Positions 34,748 through 43,338 are shown, counted from the stretch's first letter. The stretch is DNA of 64,000 nucleotides from JAJEBT01 sp965221485 (GCA_965221485.1 OZ244893.1:868001-932000); one strand, 5' to 3'. A program made the numbers and translations. Notes: generated by a model from the sequence alone, not told the origin.

Positions 34748-35316
34748 GCCCGGTCCCTTCTGTGCGGTGCCGGTGGTGTGAGACCGCGCCGCCAGCTTCC
34801 GAGAAGAAGAATGACACCAATACCTGCAGTGAAGATTACGGCGACTTCGCCCAATGTGTCATAGCCCCGGTAACTGGCCAGAACCGCCGTCACGACATTG
34901 GGGACTCCGGTTTCCTCCTTCGCGTTTGCGAGATAGTGAGGCGCCACATGTTGTTGTGCCGGGGCTTCCGGGTCACCGAACCGTGCCATGTCAAGACTGC
35001 CGTATATCAGTGCGGCGCCTGTAACGGTGACAACAAACAACGGAAGAAAGGGCTTGTGCGCGGGAACCTTTTCCGTTCTCAGCGTAAACGCGAGGGTGCC
35101 GATAAAAAGGACGGTTGTTATACCGGCACCCACAGCAGCCTCCGTGAATGCGACGTCCACGGCGTCGAGAACCACGTAAACAGCCGCTGCCAGAAGGCTG
35201 TAAATTCCGCTCAGCGCGACCACGGCGATAAGGTTTCGCAGCATGATGATTGCGATCACCGTTGCCACCATGAATGCCAACAGAAGAATATCCACGATCA
35301 GGACCATTTCGGCCAT
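34744..35316 (-). CDS. MrpA C-terminal-like subunit (DUF4040 plus MbhE-like)
   Basis: 190 residues from the ATG at 35316. Residues about 1-75 are DUF4040 (NLIAVVALSGIYSLLAAAVY, FTEAAVGAGITTVLFIGTLA), the MbhD-like part; the C-terminal part (VVTAVLASYRGYDTLGEVAV) equals the end of MrpA or MbhE. In classical Mrp complexes this sequence is the tail of the large MrpA; here it is a stand-alone MbhD-MbhE fusion. Two bases separate it from mrpG. Confidence 0.87.
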   Translation of the reverse strand: MAEMVLIVDILLLAFMVATVIAIIMLRNLIAVVALSGIYSLLAAAVYVVLDAVDVAFTEAAVGAGITTVLFIGTLAFTLRTEKVPAHKPFLPLFVVTVTGAALIYGSLDMARFGDPEAPAQQHVAPHYLANAKEETGVPNVVTAVLASYRGYDTLGEVAVIFTAGIGVILLLGSWRRGLTPPAPHRRDRA

Positions 35317-35318
35317 GA

Positions 35319-35663
35319 TCAGTCTCCGTTCCCATTGGGCTGGGCCACTGGCGGTGGACTGTCCAGTATGGGTCTCACACCGCAGGACCAGGCTGTCTGG
35401 GTAAGGGCATGCGAAGCGGTCGGACTGGTGAATAACAGGAAGGCGAGGATCAACAGGAGTTTGACACCGACCTGCCATCCCTCAACTTGCAGAAGCAGGC
35501 CGGCAACGACAAGGATCGCCCCCATCGTGTCCGTGATACCCGCCGCGTGGCTGCGTGTGTAGACATCGGGCATCCGGAGTACGCCAAGCCCGCCGGTCAG
35601 GACGAAAAATGATCCGCCCAGAAGGCAGAGCCATGACAGGATATCGGTCACAAGATCGATCAT
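35319..35663 (-). CDS. mrpG: Antiporter subunit G (MnhG/MrpG)
   Basis: A 114-residue, three-helix MrpG protein. FVLTGGLGVLRMPDVYTRSHAAGITDTMG is the family signature at about residues 20-48 (quoted here only as the segment starting GGLGVLRMPD). It overlaps mrpF by four bases (ATGA). The C-terminus is extended and proline-rich (DSPPPVAQPNGNGD). Confidence 0.92.
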   Translation of the reverse strand: MIDLVTDILSWLCLLGGSFFVLTGGLGVLRMPDVYTRSHAAGITDTMGAILVVAGLLLQVEGWQVGVKLLLILAFLLFTSPTASHALTQTAWSCGVRPILDSPPPVAQPNGNGD

Positions 35664-35968
35664 TGACGGGAGTTTTCCTGCGAGGACCCGCGTCGACTTT
35701 CCTCACCGGGACCGATCGCGAGACTGCCATACTTGTAGTATTTCAGGAGGCTGATCACTGCAATGAAGTTGATCAGGGCATAAACGAGCGCGATGTCCAG
35801 AAACTCGGGCCGGCCCATCAGAAAGCCGACGACGGCAATGATGAGTACGGTCTTGGTTCCGAACATGTTGACGGCGAGTATACGGTCGAAGGCTGTGGGA
35901 CCGAGAAACGCCCGGACCAGTGCGAGGCCCATGGTGACCAGAATGGCGATGGTTGCAACCGTGAACAT
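35660..35968 (-). CDS. mrpF: Antiporter subunit F (MnhF/MrpF)
   Basis: 102 residues from the ATG at 35968 (MFTVATIAIL); the longer ORF to 36094 overlaps mrpE. The family segment RAFLGPTAFDRILAVNMFGT and three helices are visible. A charged C-terminal tail follows. It lies 19 bases after the mrpE stop. Confidence 0.91.
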   Translation of the reverse strand: MFTVATIAILVTMGLALVRAFLGPTAFDRILAVNMFGTKTVLIIAVVGFLMGRPEFLDIALVYALINFIAVISLLKYYKYGSLAIGPGEESRRGSSQENSRQ

Positions 35969-35987
35969 GGCGTGCCCAGTCGGGTGT

Positions 35988-36461
35988 TCAGACTTCCATA
36001 GCCGAGACCCGGCGATCCATTTTGCCTTCGGCGAGGCTCTCGGCACCTTCCTTTGAGATCGCATGAACGAGGATGTGGCCCGTGCGCTCGACATCGACCG
36101 AAATCGTTCCCGGTGTCAGCGTGATCGAATTTGCAAATATGACGATTCCCAGATCCGACTCCTGCGTTGATCGCACCTGGATCATGGTCGGGCTGATTCC
36201 TGCCGAGGGAAAGATTATGCGTCTCGTGACGTCGATGTTGGCCTTGATAATTTCCCAAAGCAGCCATGGGAAATAAAAGATCATTGATGCGGCGAGATGC
36301 AGAGGCACTGCTTCCCGGTCGACAACATCCATGCGCATGGCAATGATGACGACCAGCACACAGGAGATGATCCCGAGAATAAGCAGCAACGGAAGCGTGA
36401 TTCCTGACATCAGGAACCAGGTCACGAACAGTATGAAGCCCAGCGACAAAGCGTGTACCAA
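35988..36461 (-). CDS. mrpE: Antiporter subunit E (MnhE/MrpE), TTG start
   Basis: 157 residues from a TTG at 36461 preceded by AGGTGGG eight bases upstream; the open frame runs further (to 36725) but the extra sequence is not MrpE-like and has no ribosome site. The family segments ASMIFYFPWLLWEIIKANID and ANSITLTPGTISVDVERTGH are intact. It is the first gene of the leftward antiporter operon. Confidence 0.86.
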   Translation of the reverse strand: MVHALSLGFILFVTWFLMSGITLPLLLILGIISCVLVVIIAMRMDVVDREAVPLHLAASMIFYFPWLLWEIIKANIDVTRRIIFPSAGISPTMIQVRSTQESDLGIVIFANSITLTPGTISVDVERTGHILVHAISKEGAESLAEGKMDRRVSAMEV

Positions 36462-37522
36462 TTTGCATCCCACCTTTCGACTGCAGCTTTCGGTGCCAGC
36501 TGGCTCCGATTCCCTGATGCGCAACCGCCGCGAATTCCCATCGACAGAGTATTCGTGGCCAAGAGATTTCGCAATGCCTCCCGTCAGTCTTTCAGCCGCT
36601 GTAATCCCGGCAAGCCGTCCGAGAGGCCATGACAGGCTGCAACCTATCGAACCTTTCCGGGAATTCAAGACCGGATGTGTTTGCCTCATCCTGGATGGTG
36701 AAGTGGCGGATCCCCGGAATAGCAAACCTCGGTCTCCGGTGACCAGTCAGAGTGCGGTCGCGGATGGGTCGCTCAACTGTTCAGACCGGAGGATGCCAAG
36801 GTCGGCTTCGCTCTTCTGTTCGGTTCCAGCGCCCCGTGACTGTGTTTCGATCGGGAATGTCCGGGATATCTGTGCACTGCCAGAAACCGGAGGATCATCG
36901 AGACCGTCTTGTGCATTGTCCCCGTGCACAACAAGGGCGATCATCATAACGTCAGGCAAGGACAAGTCGTTTTTGACCCCATAATCACAATTCTCATTTC
37001 CTGTACTGAGAGATGTGTGGGAAAGATATTGGATGAGCCCTTAAAGTACAAAATAAACAACAAGTAAAAACATGAATTACAGGCCATATCTCAGGTTCGG
37101 GTCAGAAAGAACAGACGGACACCGGAGTGTCGGGGCCTCGCTCTTCCAGTGACATGGGGAAGATTCGCGGAACAGTTTCCGGCCCGCTCTGGCGACTTTT
37201 ACGAGAGGCAGGGAGGGTTCGCACCGGGGAAGTCCGATATCTGTCGCGTAACGGTCGCGGCTATTATTCGGAACCGGTCCCTGGGCGGGATTTCGCGGGC
37301 CGGGGGCATTCCGGACAGTGCGTGCCTGTCCGGATCGGGTTTCGGCGACATCGAAGTGATCTTCAGATTCCGGCCAAGAGAGCTCCGTTGCCAGCGATAA
37401 TGAAGTTCGAAATTGTCTGACCGGCACCTGAAGCCGATCCACAGGATCGTCACCACCGGCTTCTTCCACGGCTGTTGAACTGGCATAGTTCCTGGTGCGG
37501 CGGAATAACAGGCGAGGCCCTG
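36462..37522. other. 1.06 kb gene-free stretch between antiporter operon and hydrolase
   Basis: Divergent promoters for mrpE (left) and the alpha/beta hydrolase (right) must lie here. Several open frames exist, the best a 72-codon minus-strand ORF at 36747-36965 that I cannot assign and do not support. An A+T-rich patch at about 37000-37080 contrasts with the surroundings. No RNA gene, terminator or repeat was recognised. Confidence 0.4.
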
Positions 37523-38713
37523 ATGTTCGAACTGTTTCCGGGCAACTATCGTTGGTCCTACAACGCGCTCGCGGCGCTTGCGGCTGGCGGGCAGATCGGT
37601 GATCTGGATCTCATACTCCCCCGGCTCCGGGCAAGCGGCGGTGACGATGCCGCATGGCATCGGGAATGGGCCTGGCTGGCAGAGGTGCTGGAGTCCCGGG
37701 CGGGCAAAAGCCATGCAGATGGTGCTCTGGAAACGGCTGCGGAACATTTCTTTCTTGCCAGCCTCTATCACACCATGTCAGAGCATTTCATACCCCCGTC
37801 CGAGCCGCTTCGCCTCAGTTCCTATCGCAAGGCTATCGGTGCGTTCGAGAATGCACGAATGCTCTCCGGGGCCAGTATCGAACGAATTATGGTGCCCTAT
37901 GAGAACGCGACAGAGCTGCCCGCCTATTTTGTTCCCGGATACGGCCATGACGATTGCGGCCCTGCAGTAATTTTTCTTTGTGGCCTCGATACCACCAAGG
38001 AAATTTCTGTGCTCCGGGTCCGCGATTGCCTTGCTCGCCGCGGGATCAGTTGTCTGGCCATCGATACTCCTGGTGTCGGGGAAGCCCTCCGTCTGGGGGG
38101 ATTGCCGACGCGTCACGACTATGAAGTGCCGGTGTCGGCAGCCATCGATTACCTGCATACGCGCGCCGATGTTGAACCCGAAGCAATGGGTATTATCGGC
38201 AGCAGCCTCGGGGGCTATTACGTCGCCCGTGCAGCTGCTTTCGAGCCGCGACTCGCGGCTGCTGTTGCGTGGGGCGCGATCAATGATTACCACGAGGTAT
38301 GGCAACGACGAGTGACGGAGGGAGGTGCGGTTGCCGCGGCGGGTTTTCAGTTGATGTTTGTCACCGGTACGAATTCCATGGAGGCTGCGATGGATCGCAT
38401 CAGGGACTTCAGGGTGGCGCCTTTCGGTGACTGCATCCGATGCCCGTTTCTTGTGGTTCACGGCAGTCAGGACCGTCAGGTTCCCCGAACAGATGCAGAC
38501 AGGATGTTTGCGGCCATCGGGTCTCGCGACAAGTCCCTGATGATCTGCGACGGCACCAACGCCGGCTCTGCCCACTGCCAGTTCGACAACCATTTTCCGG
38601 CCCTGCTTGCCATTGCCGACTGGCTGGCAGAAAAGCTTGGTGGCGGCCGAGATACGGACAGGATACAGGAGAAAACTTCCGAAGGAGGAAATGGTCATGG
38701 GCAAGGTCAATGA
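37523..38713 (+). CDS. Alpha/beta hydrolase, dihydroxypseudooxynicotine-hydrolase-like (second copy)
   Basis: 396 residues from the ATG at 37523. It has a helical N-terminal cap (residues about 1-130), then the hydrolase core with nucleophile Ser228 in GSSLGGYY, the acid in FLVVHGSQDRQVP and His in GSAHCQFDNH. FLCGLDTTKEISVLR is the oxyanion-region motif shared with the protein at 7402-8556, of which it is a paralogue. The 3' end overlaps the start of the cupin gene by 17 bases, so the pair is one operon. Likely cleaves a C-C bond or ester in an aromatic side chain; substrate unknown. Confidence 0.84.
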   Translation: MFELFPGNYRWSYNALAALAAGGQIGDLDLILPRLRASGGDDAAWHREWAWLAEVLESRAGKSHADGALETAAEHFFLASLYHTMSEHFIPPSEPLRLSSYRKAIGAFENARMLSGASIERIMVPYENATELPAYFVPGYGHDDCGPAVIFLCGLDTTKEISVLRVRDCLARRGISCLAIDTPGVGEALRLGGLPTRHDYEVPVSAAIDYLHTRADVEPEAMGIIGSSLGGYYVARAAAFEPRLAAAVAWGAINDYHEVWQRRVTEGGAVAAAGFQLMFVTGTNSMEAAMDRIRDFRVAPFGDCIRCPFLVVHGSQDRQVPRTDADRMFAAIGSRDKSLMICDGTNAGSAHCQFDNHFPALLAIADWLAEKLGGGRDTDRIQEKTSEGGNGHGQGQ

Positions 38714-39269
38714 ATTCGTAACCTATTGGGGCCCGACGGTTGGAGATTGGGGCGACGGTACAGAACGGAGGTTCATCGTCGAGCGTGATGAAGATCTGCT
38801 GAAACAGGGCGTCAGCGAGGGTGGTCGCCGTATGGAAAAGTTAAGCCTGGAGGAAATTCTGACACCCGGAGTCGTGACCGGAATCGATATGGTCAATGGC
38901 TACCTTCCCCTTGTCCTGTATGCAAACGAGGATCTGATCATCGAAGTTGCGAATTGTGATGCAGAGCAGGATGGCTGGCATCGCAATATGGGTGCGGACG
39001 AATGGGTGTTTCAGCATCGTGGAGGGCGCACGATCGAGTCCGAGGTCGGTCCGATCACGATAAACGAGGGCGAGATGTCGGTGATACCTCGCGGCGTTGC
39101 CCACAAGAATATTGGTCATGGTCCGAACATTGAAATCACGATTTACACGCGCAAACCGTTACGTCGAATGGCACCGGCAGATGCTGCCGAAGCCCGCCGG
39201 CGCATGAAGATCAGGGATGGGAAACCTGTCATGCCGCCGGTCACCCTCGAGGATGGAGAGAGAGACTGA
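38697..39269 (+). CDS. Cupin-domain protein (dioxygenase-like)
   Basis: 190 residues from the ATG at 38697, preceded by GGAGG at proper distance (the ATG at 38691 is too close to it). Cupin motif 1 spans GWHRNMGADEWVFQ with His and Glu, and motif 2 is PRGVAHKN with His, giving a plausible metal site. Similar single cupins occur as 3-hydroxyanthranilate- or homogentisate-dioxygenase-like proteins and as isomerases. Its pairing with the hydrolase suggests a two-step oxidation/hydrolysis (inference). Confidence 0.72.
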   Translation: MGKVNEFVTYWGPTVGDWGDGTERRFIVERDEDLLKQGVSEGGRRMEKLSLEEILTPGVVTGIDMVNGYLPLVLYANEDLIIEVANCDAEQDGWHRNMGADEWVFQHRGGRTIESEVGPITINEGEMSVIPRGVAHKNIGHGPNIEITIYTRKPLRRMAPADAAEARRRMKIRDGKPVMPPVTLEDGERD

Positions 39270-39601
39270 TGCCGGGATGTGCCGGTGTGCCATGTCAATG
39301 GCAACTTAAAATTGCACACTCTTCGAGGATGGTTGCCCCGGGTTTCGTAATGGTTCGCGCTTGAATCCTTGTGGTGTTGCAGGGTGACCGAGAGGCGTGC
39401 CCCCGGATCGATCCTTGAGGTCGTGAACAGATCCACGGATATCAGGAGTGCTTCGGCTCCAGACCATCGCCATCTGTTCGTGGAAACGCTTGTCCGGAGG
39501 TCGTATTACCGGCATCCGATCAGGGAGCATGCAGGAAGGTGTTTTGACCCGGCTTCTACTGGCGGGATATCGCCATACACTGTATCAGGTGACCCGAAAG
39601 A

Positions 39602-39660
39602 AAATTCTTAAAACAACAAATATATAATTTTAATAACGGGTTATACAATAAATTCTTAAA
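39602..39660. repeat. Direct repeat AAATTCTTAAA x2 in A+T-rich island
   Basis: The 11-mer AAATTCTTAAA occurs at 39602-39612 and again at 39650-39660, 48 bases apart (start to start), flanking ATAACGGGTTAT, itself a 5-base inverted repeat at about 39632-39643. About four to five helical turns separate the copies. Could be a regulator or architectural-protein binding site, or a relic. Confidence 0.5.
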
Positions 39661-40033
39661 TTTTTTGGAAACTGGGGTTTTATTCCGGACGGGACGTTGA
39701 GGCACGGAATTCAGAGGATTTCCTGTCGTTGCGGAGGCGGAAGCAGTGACGCGCGGGCTTCCCTGATCATCTTGCCGATGCCAGGCTGATCCTTCTGACG
39801 GGGAAGTACCCCCGTGATGACAGACCGAAGATCAACGCGGTTGGCGTCCGGTGGGCAAAATCAAATTTGCTGCACGACTTCCCCCGGGAGTGTTGCTACA
39901 CTATCTGAAGTGTTGGCCGGTCATGGACAGACTTGGTGATTGATGTTCTCTGAACGGAAGGTCACGCGTTCCGAGGGTCTTGAGGATTGGCGAATATGGA
40001 TAAGACTTTATGCTAACCCATGACTTCCAACGG

Positions 40034-40042
40034 TGCTACAAT
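40034..40042 (+). promoter_or_regulatory. Candidate extended -10 promoter for the cold-shock gene
   Basis: TGCTACAAT matches an extended -10 element (TGnTATAAT) and would start transcription near 40050, about 30 bases before the TTG start codon. No good -35 element is present at normal spacing, as expected of extended -10 promoters. A similar box, TGCTACACT, is at about 39892-39900. Confidence 0.35.
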
Positions 40043-40078
40043 GCACGGTGAAGCGCGCGTTAAGGCGGGGATGAGAGA

Positions 40079-40618
40079 TTGAATTACAAGACTTCCGGAC
40101 CTTCGACGGATCAACAGACAAGAATGCGGGGGGTGGTGAAATGGTTCAACGCAGTACGAGGCTACGGCTTTGTGTCTCCAGAAGACGGATCTGACGATGT
40201 CTTTCTGCATATGACAGTTCTGCGCCGGGCCGGATATGAGCAACTTCCGGCAGGCACCACGATCGAATGTCAGATCGGAGAAGGCGGAAAAGGCATGCAA
40301 TGCACGGTCATTGAGAGCGTTGACATGACAACCGCCACTGAGGAACAGGCACCGCGACCGCGGAGAACGGACGTCGAGCCCGAACAGAGCTATGCCAGCG
40401 GCGACTATGTCCGTGCGACTGTAAAGTGGTTCAACCCTCACAAGGGTTATGGTTTCGTATGTCCCGAAGGTACGCAACGGGATGTCTTCATCCACATGGT
40501 CACGGTGCGACGGGCCGGGCTGGAGAGTCTTATGGCCGGCCAGGTCGTCGAGGTCCGCCTGGCGGACGGCCAGAAAGGCCCACAAGCTGTGGAAGTCCGG
40601 ACCGTCGACTTTTTCTGA
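40079..40618 (+). CDS. Cold-shock protein with two cold-shock domains
   Basis: A 179-residue protein with two tandem CSD repeats separated by an acidic, charged linker (residues about 85-108). Domain 1 carries VKWFNAVRGYGFVSPED and VFLHMTVLRRAG; domain 2 carries VKWFNPHKGYGFVCPEG and VFIHMVTVRRAG, so RNP1 and RNP2 are both intact. Double-CSD proteins are typical of Alphaproteobacteria and bind single-stranded nucleic acid as RNA chaperones. The start is TTG at 40079 behind GGGGATGAGAGA; the first ATG in frame (40124) would remove the N-terminal tail only. Confidence 0.93.
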   Translation: MNYKTSGPSTDQQTRMRGVVKWFNAVRGYGFVSPEDGSDDVFLHMTVLRRAGYEQLPAGTTIECQIGEGGKGMQCTVIESVDMTTATEEQAPRPRRTDVEPEQSYASGDYVRATVKWFNPHKGYGFVCPEGTQRDVFIHMVTVRRAGLESLMAGQVVEVRLADGQKGPQAVEVRTVDFF

Positions 40619-40627
40619 CCCGGGCGA

Positions 40628-41569
40628 TCAACGCAGTTCGACGGCGTAGGAGTTCACGGGCGGCGTCTTTACGATCAGCTCTCGATCTTTCAGAAATTCT
40701 GCAAACCTGGCATATCGTCCGTGATCAAGAGCGCTCGGGCGCAGGGCAAAACGGGGGATGGTTGCCTGCCAGGCGCGTCTGTTGAGTTCATCATCCAGCT
40801 CAGCCCGGCCTCGAATAAATAACTTCCAGGCTTCTTCCGGGTGATTGACGAGGAACTGGACCCCCTGTTCGGTTGCCCGCAAAAACGCCATGAGCTCCGG
40901 GCGCGGCAGATCTTTGCGATTGGCAACGATAATCAACTCGTCATAAGGAGGAACTCCCTCCTCTTCAACATAGAAGGCCCGGCCAGGACGGTTGATAATG
41001 TCGAGCTGATTAAGTTCGAAGTTCCGGAACGCACCGATCACGCCATCTACCTGTCCTGAGATCAGGGCTGGAGACAGCGAAAAGTTTACATTCACAAGGG
41101 TCACGTCGGCCAGGGTCATCCCGTATTTTCCCAACATTGCACCCAGGAGGGCCTCTTCGAAACCACCGACCGAATAGCCCACGGTCCTGTTCCTGAGATC
41201 GGAAATGCTCCTGATCGGGCCGTCTCTGAGGACAACAAGGCAATTGAGTGGTGTAGCTACAAGGGTGCCGACACGAACGAGCGGCAGGCCGCTGTCGACC
41301 TGAATGTGAAGCTGGGGCTGGTAGGAAACGGCGAGATCTGCCCTTCCGGCGGCAACAAGCTTGGGGGGATCATTGGGATCGGCAGGGGCCTTGAAGTCGA
41401 TCGAGAGGCCTTCTTCACGATAAAAGCCGCGTTCCAGCGCCACATAAAATGGCCCATGGTCAGGGTTGACAAACCAGTCGAGAAGAACCGTGAGACGTTC
41501 GGCCGCCGAAGACGGCCAGGCGCCAAGGGCAAAAAACAGAAAAACGATAACTCGTATGATGGATTTCAC
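40628..41569 (-). CDS. thiY: Thiamin-precursor ABC transporter substrate-binding protein (ThiY-like)
   Basis: 313 residues from the GTG at 41569, which overlaps the permease stop (GTGA). It has a clear signal peptide (residues 1 to about 23, ending SSAAE). The mature part begins LTVLLDWFVNPDHGPFYVAL, the NMT1/THI5-like signature of proteins binding formyl-aminopyrimidine or HMP. Under the TPP riboswitch at 43112-43204 its operon is thiamin-controlled, which supports the pyrimidine-precursor assignment over taurine or nitrate relatives. Confidence 0.9.
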   Translation of the reverse strand: MKSIIRVIVFLFFALGAWPSSAAERLTVLLDWFVNPDHGPFYVALERGFYREEGLSIDFKAPADPNDPPKLVAAGRADLAVSYQPQLHIQVDSGLPLVRVGTLVATPLNCLVVLRDGPIRSISDLRNRTVGYSVGGFEEALLGAMLGKYGMTLADVTLVNVNFSLSPALISGQVDGVIGAFRNFELNQLDIINRPGRAFYVEEEGVPPYDELIIVANRKDLPRPELMAFLRATEQGVQFLVNHPEEAWKLFIRGRAELDDELNRRAWQATIPRFALRPSALDHGRYARFAEFLKDRELIVKTPPVNSYAVELR

Positions 41570-42336
41570 GTGTTGTCCTCCCTGATTTGAAATTCCGTTT
41601 GCCAAGGGGTCAGACGCCCAACAATCGCATCTACGAAGAAGTAAAATGCGCAGGCGATTACGGCGAGAACGAATAGCGCCGCGAACATGAGATCTATCTG
41701 GACACGCGCATTGGCGTGAAGCATCAGGTAACCCAGACCGGCACTTGACCCGATCCATTCGCCGACGACTGCACCAATCGGAGCCACTGCCGCTGCGACA
41801 CGAAGTCCGGAACCGAGAGCAGGCAATGACGCAGGCAGCCGCACATGCCTGAGTTCCGCCCAGCGCGAGGCCCCCATCACACGGGAAAGATCCACCCACT
41901 GGGGATCGGTGCGGCGCAGTCCATCATATCCGGCAGCCGCGACCGGAAAGAAAATGATCAGGATGGCCATGGCAATCTTGGATTCCATGCCGTAGCCCAG
42001 CCATAACGTCAGCACGGGAGCCAGGGCAAAGACAGGAATGGCCTGACTGATGACCAATACCGGCAATAGCCAGCGACGGATGGTCAGGCTGTACCCCATG
42101 GAAACGGCGCTGCACAGCCCAAGCAGGGCGCCAATAAGGAATCCCAGCATGATCTCCACACCGGTAATCAGGGCGTGGTCGCTGATCAGCGAGATGCGTT
42201 CGGTCAGTGCGACACCGACATTGAAGGGTCCGGGAAGAATGAAGACAGGAACACCCGAAGCCCAGACGGCGAGCTGCCATATCGACAACAATCCTGCGAT
42301 CGTCACGAGCAGACGGAGGAAACGGGATCCAGACAT
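41566..42336 (-). CDS. thiX: ABC transporter permease (ThiX-like)
   Basis: A 256-residue integral-membrane permease with the EAA-loop segment AAAGYDGLRRTDPQWVDLSR and six helices. It forms the membrane channel of the pyrimidine-precursor importer with the neighbouring ATPase and binding protein. Six bases separate it from thiZ, and it overlaps thiY by four bases. Confidence 0.9.
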   Translation of the reverse strand: MSGSRFLRLLVTIAGLLSIWQLAVWASGVPVFILPGPFNVGVALTERISLISDHALITGVEIMLGFLIGALLGLCSAVSMGYSLTIRRWLLPVLVISQAIPVFALAPVLTLWLGYGMESKIAMAILIIFFPVAAAGYDGLRRTDPQWVDLSRVMGASRWAELRHVRLPASLPALGSGLRVAAAVAPIGAVVGEWIGSSAGLGYLMLHANARVQIDLMFAALFVLAVIACAFYFFVDAIVGRLTPWQTEFQIREDNT

Positions 42337-42342
42337 GTCCGT

Positions 42343-43110
42343 TCACGTTGCTCCTGAAAGGCGTTCAAGCAAGTCGGCATGACGGCGCATGATTTCTGGA
42401 TCGCCCGGCTCACGAGGGGGGCTCTCCTGTGGAACGATAGCCTCGCCGACCCGTGCCGGAGATCCTGACATAACGTAAATCCTGTGGCCAAGCCGTAACG
42501 CTTCAAGGGGGTCGTGGGTGACGAGAATCACCGTGTGCGCGTTCAGGAGGTCTGCGGCGACAGCCTGAAGCTGAAGACGTGTGATGACATCCAGTGAGGA
42601 AAATGGCTCGTCCATGAGGACAATCGGCCGATCCTCCATAAGTGTTCGCACGACTGCAGCGCGCTGTCGCATGCCTCCTGAACAGGCTGCCGGCAGTTTG
42701 TCTCCATCAGCGCCCAGACCAACCCGATCAAGAAGTGTCCGGGCCCGTTGCACATCATCTGGCCGCCGTTGGCCCCGAAGGCGGCTTCCGAAAAGGGCAT
42801 TTTCGGTCAGGGAAAGCCAGGGCAGCAGGAGGTCCTGCTGCGCCATATAGGCGATCCTTCCATTCAGTTCGTTCTCGTCGCTGCATCTGATGGTTCCCTC
42901 CTGATGATCTTCGAGACCGGCGATCAGCCGCAAGAGGGTGGATTTTCCGACGCCGCTCGGGCCCAGAAGGCACGTCCATTCCCTGGCGGGAAAATGAAGA
43001 GACAGGTCCTTGAAGAGAACTGACTCGCGATAGGCGAGGCCAACATTAATAACGTCGACGCCCGTTCCTGCCGCCTGAAGTCTTGTTGAATGGGTGCTTT
43101 CTGATTCCAT
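42343..43110 (-). CDS. thiZ: ABC transporter ATP-binding protein (ThiZ-like)
   Basis: A 255-residue ATPase: Walker A LLGPSGVGKSTLLR, signature ACSGGMRQR, Walker B PIVLMDEPFSSLD, and the H-loop VILVTHDPLEALRLG. It is the first gene of the transporter operon. Its ATG at 43110 follows the TPP aptamer's P1 stem by one base, so translation is directly controlled by that riboswitch. Confidence 0.93.
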   Translation of the reverse strand: MESESTHSTRLQAAGTGVDVINVGLAYRESVLFKDLSLHFPAREWTCLLGPSGVGKSTLLRLIAGLEDHQEGTIRCSDENELNGRIAYMAQQDLLLPWLSLTENALFGSRLRGQRRPDDVQRARTLLDRVGLGADGDKLPAACSGGMRQRAAVVRTLMEDRPIVLMDEPFSSLDVITRLQLQAVAADLLNAHTVILVTHDPLEALRLGHRIYVMSGSPARVGEAIVPQESPPREPGDPEIMRRHADLLERLSGAT

Positions 43111-43111
43111 C

Positions 43112-43204
43112 CACTGGTCCCTTCGCCGGCATTATCCGGATCAGGTTCCAGGGGTCGTCCCGCGAGCGAGACCTCTCAGCCGGTCTAACCGGCTCCCCCC
43201 AGTG
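43112..43204 (-). ncRNA. TPP (THI-box) riboswitch controlling thiZXY
   Basis: Read on the minus strand the segment has all conserved THI-box elements: GGGGAGCC then GGCTGAGAG, and ACCTGATCCGGATAATGCC then GGCGAAGGGA. P1 is closed by CACTGG (minus-strand 43204-43199) with CCAGTG (43117-43112). The AAGGGA near the 3' end lies about seven bases before the thiZ ATG (43110) and can serve as its Shine-Dalgarno. Thiamin pyrophosphate binding would therefore close P1 and the ribosome site together, a direct translational switch. Confidence 0.95.
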
Positions 43205-43338
43205 TCACTGTTATTTCACACTATCCGATTCGTGCCAGGCCTGCAAGATCCGGAGCTGTGAGGAGAGCACGTCAATTTTGTGGGGATCGGTTGTTTGCGA
43301 CGTTTCGAGGTGTGACTGCAAGCGATTGATGGTTTCAG

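Larger units (their letters stand above)
39270..40078. other. 0.8 kb gene-free stretch with A+T-rich island
   Basis: Between the cupin gene and the cold-shock gene. It contains an A+T-rich island at about 39595-39670 and the probable cold-shock promoter near its right end (listed separately). No supported ORF or RNA gene was seen; no terminator with a T-run after the cupin gene. Confidence 0.4.

Noticed and set aside
36747..36965. 72-codon minus-strand ORF upstream of mrpE
   Set aside because: No ribosome site, no coupling, no recognisable family; kept as non-coding.
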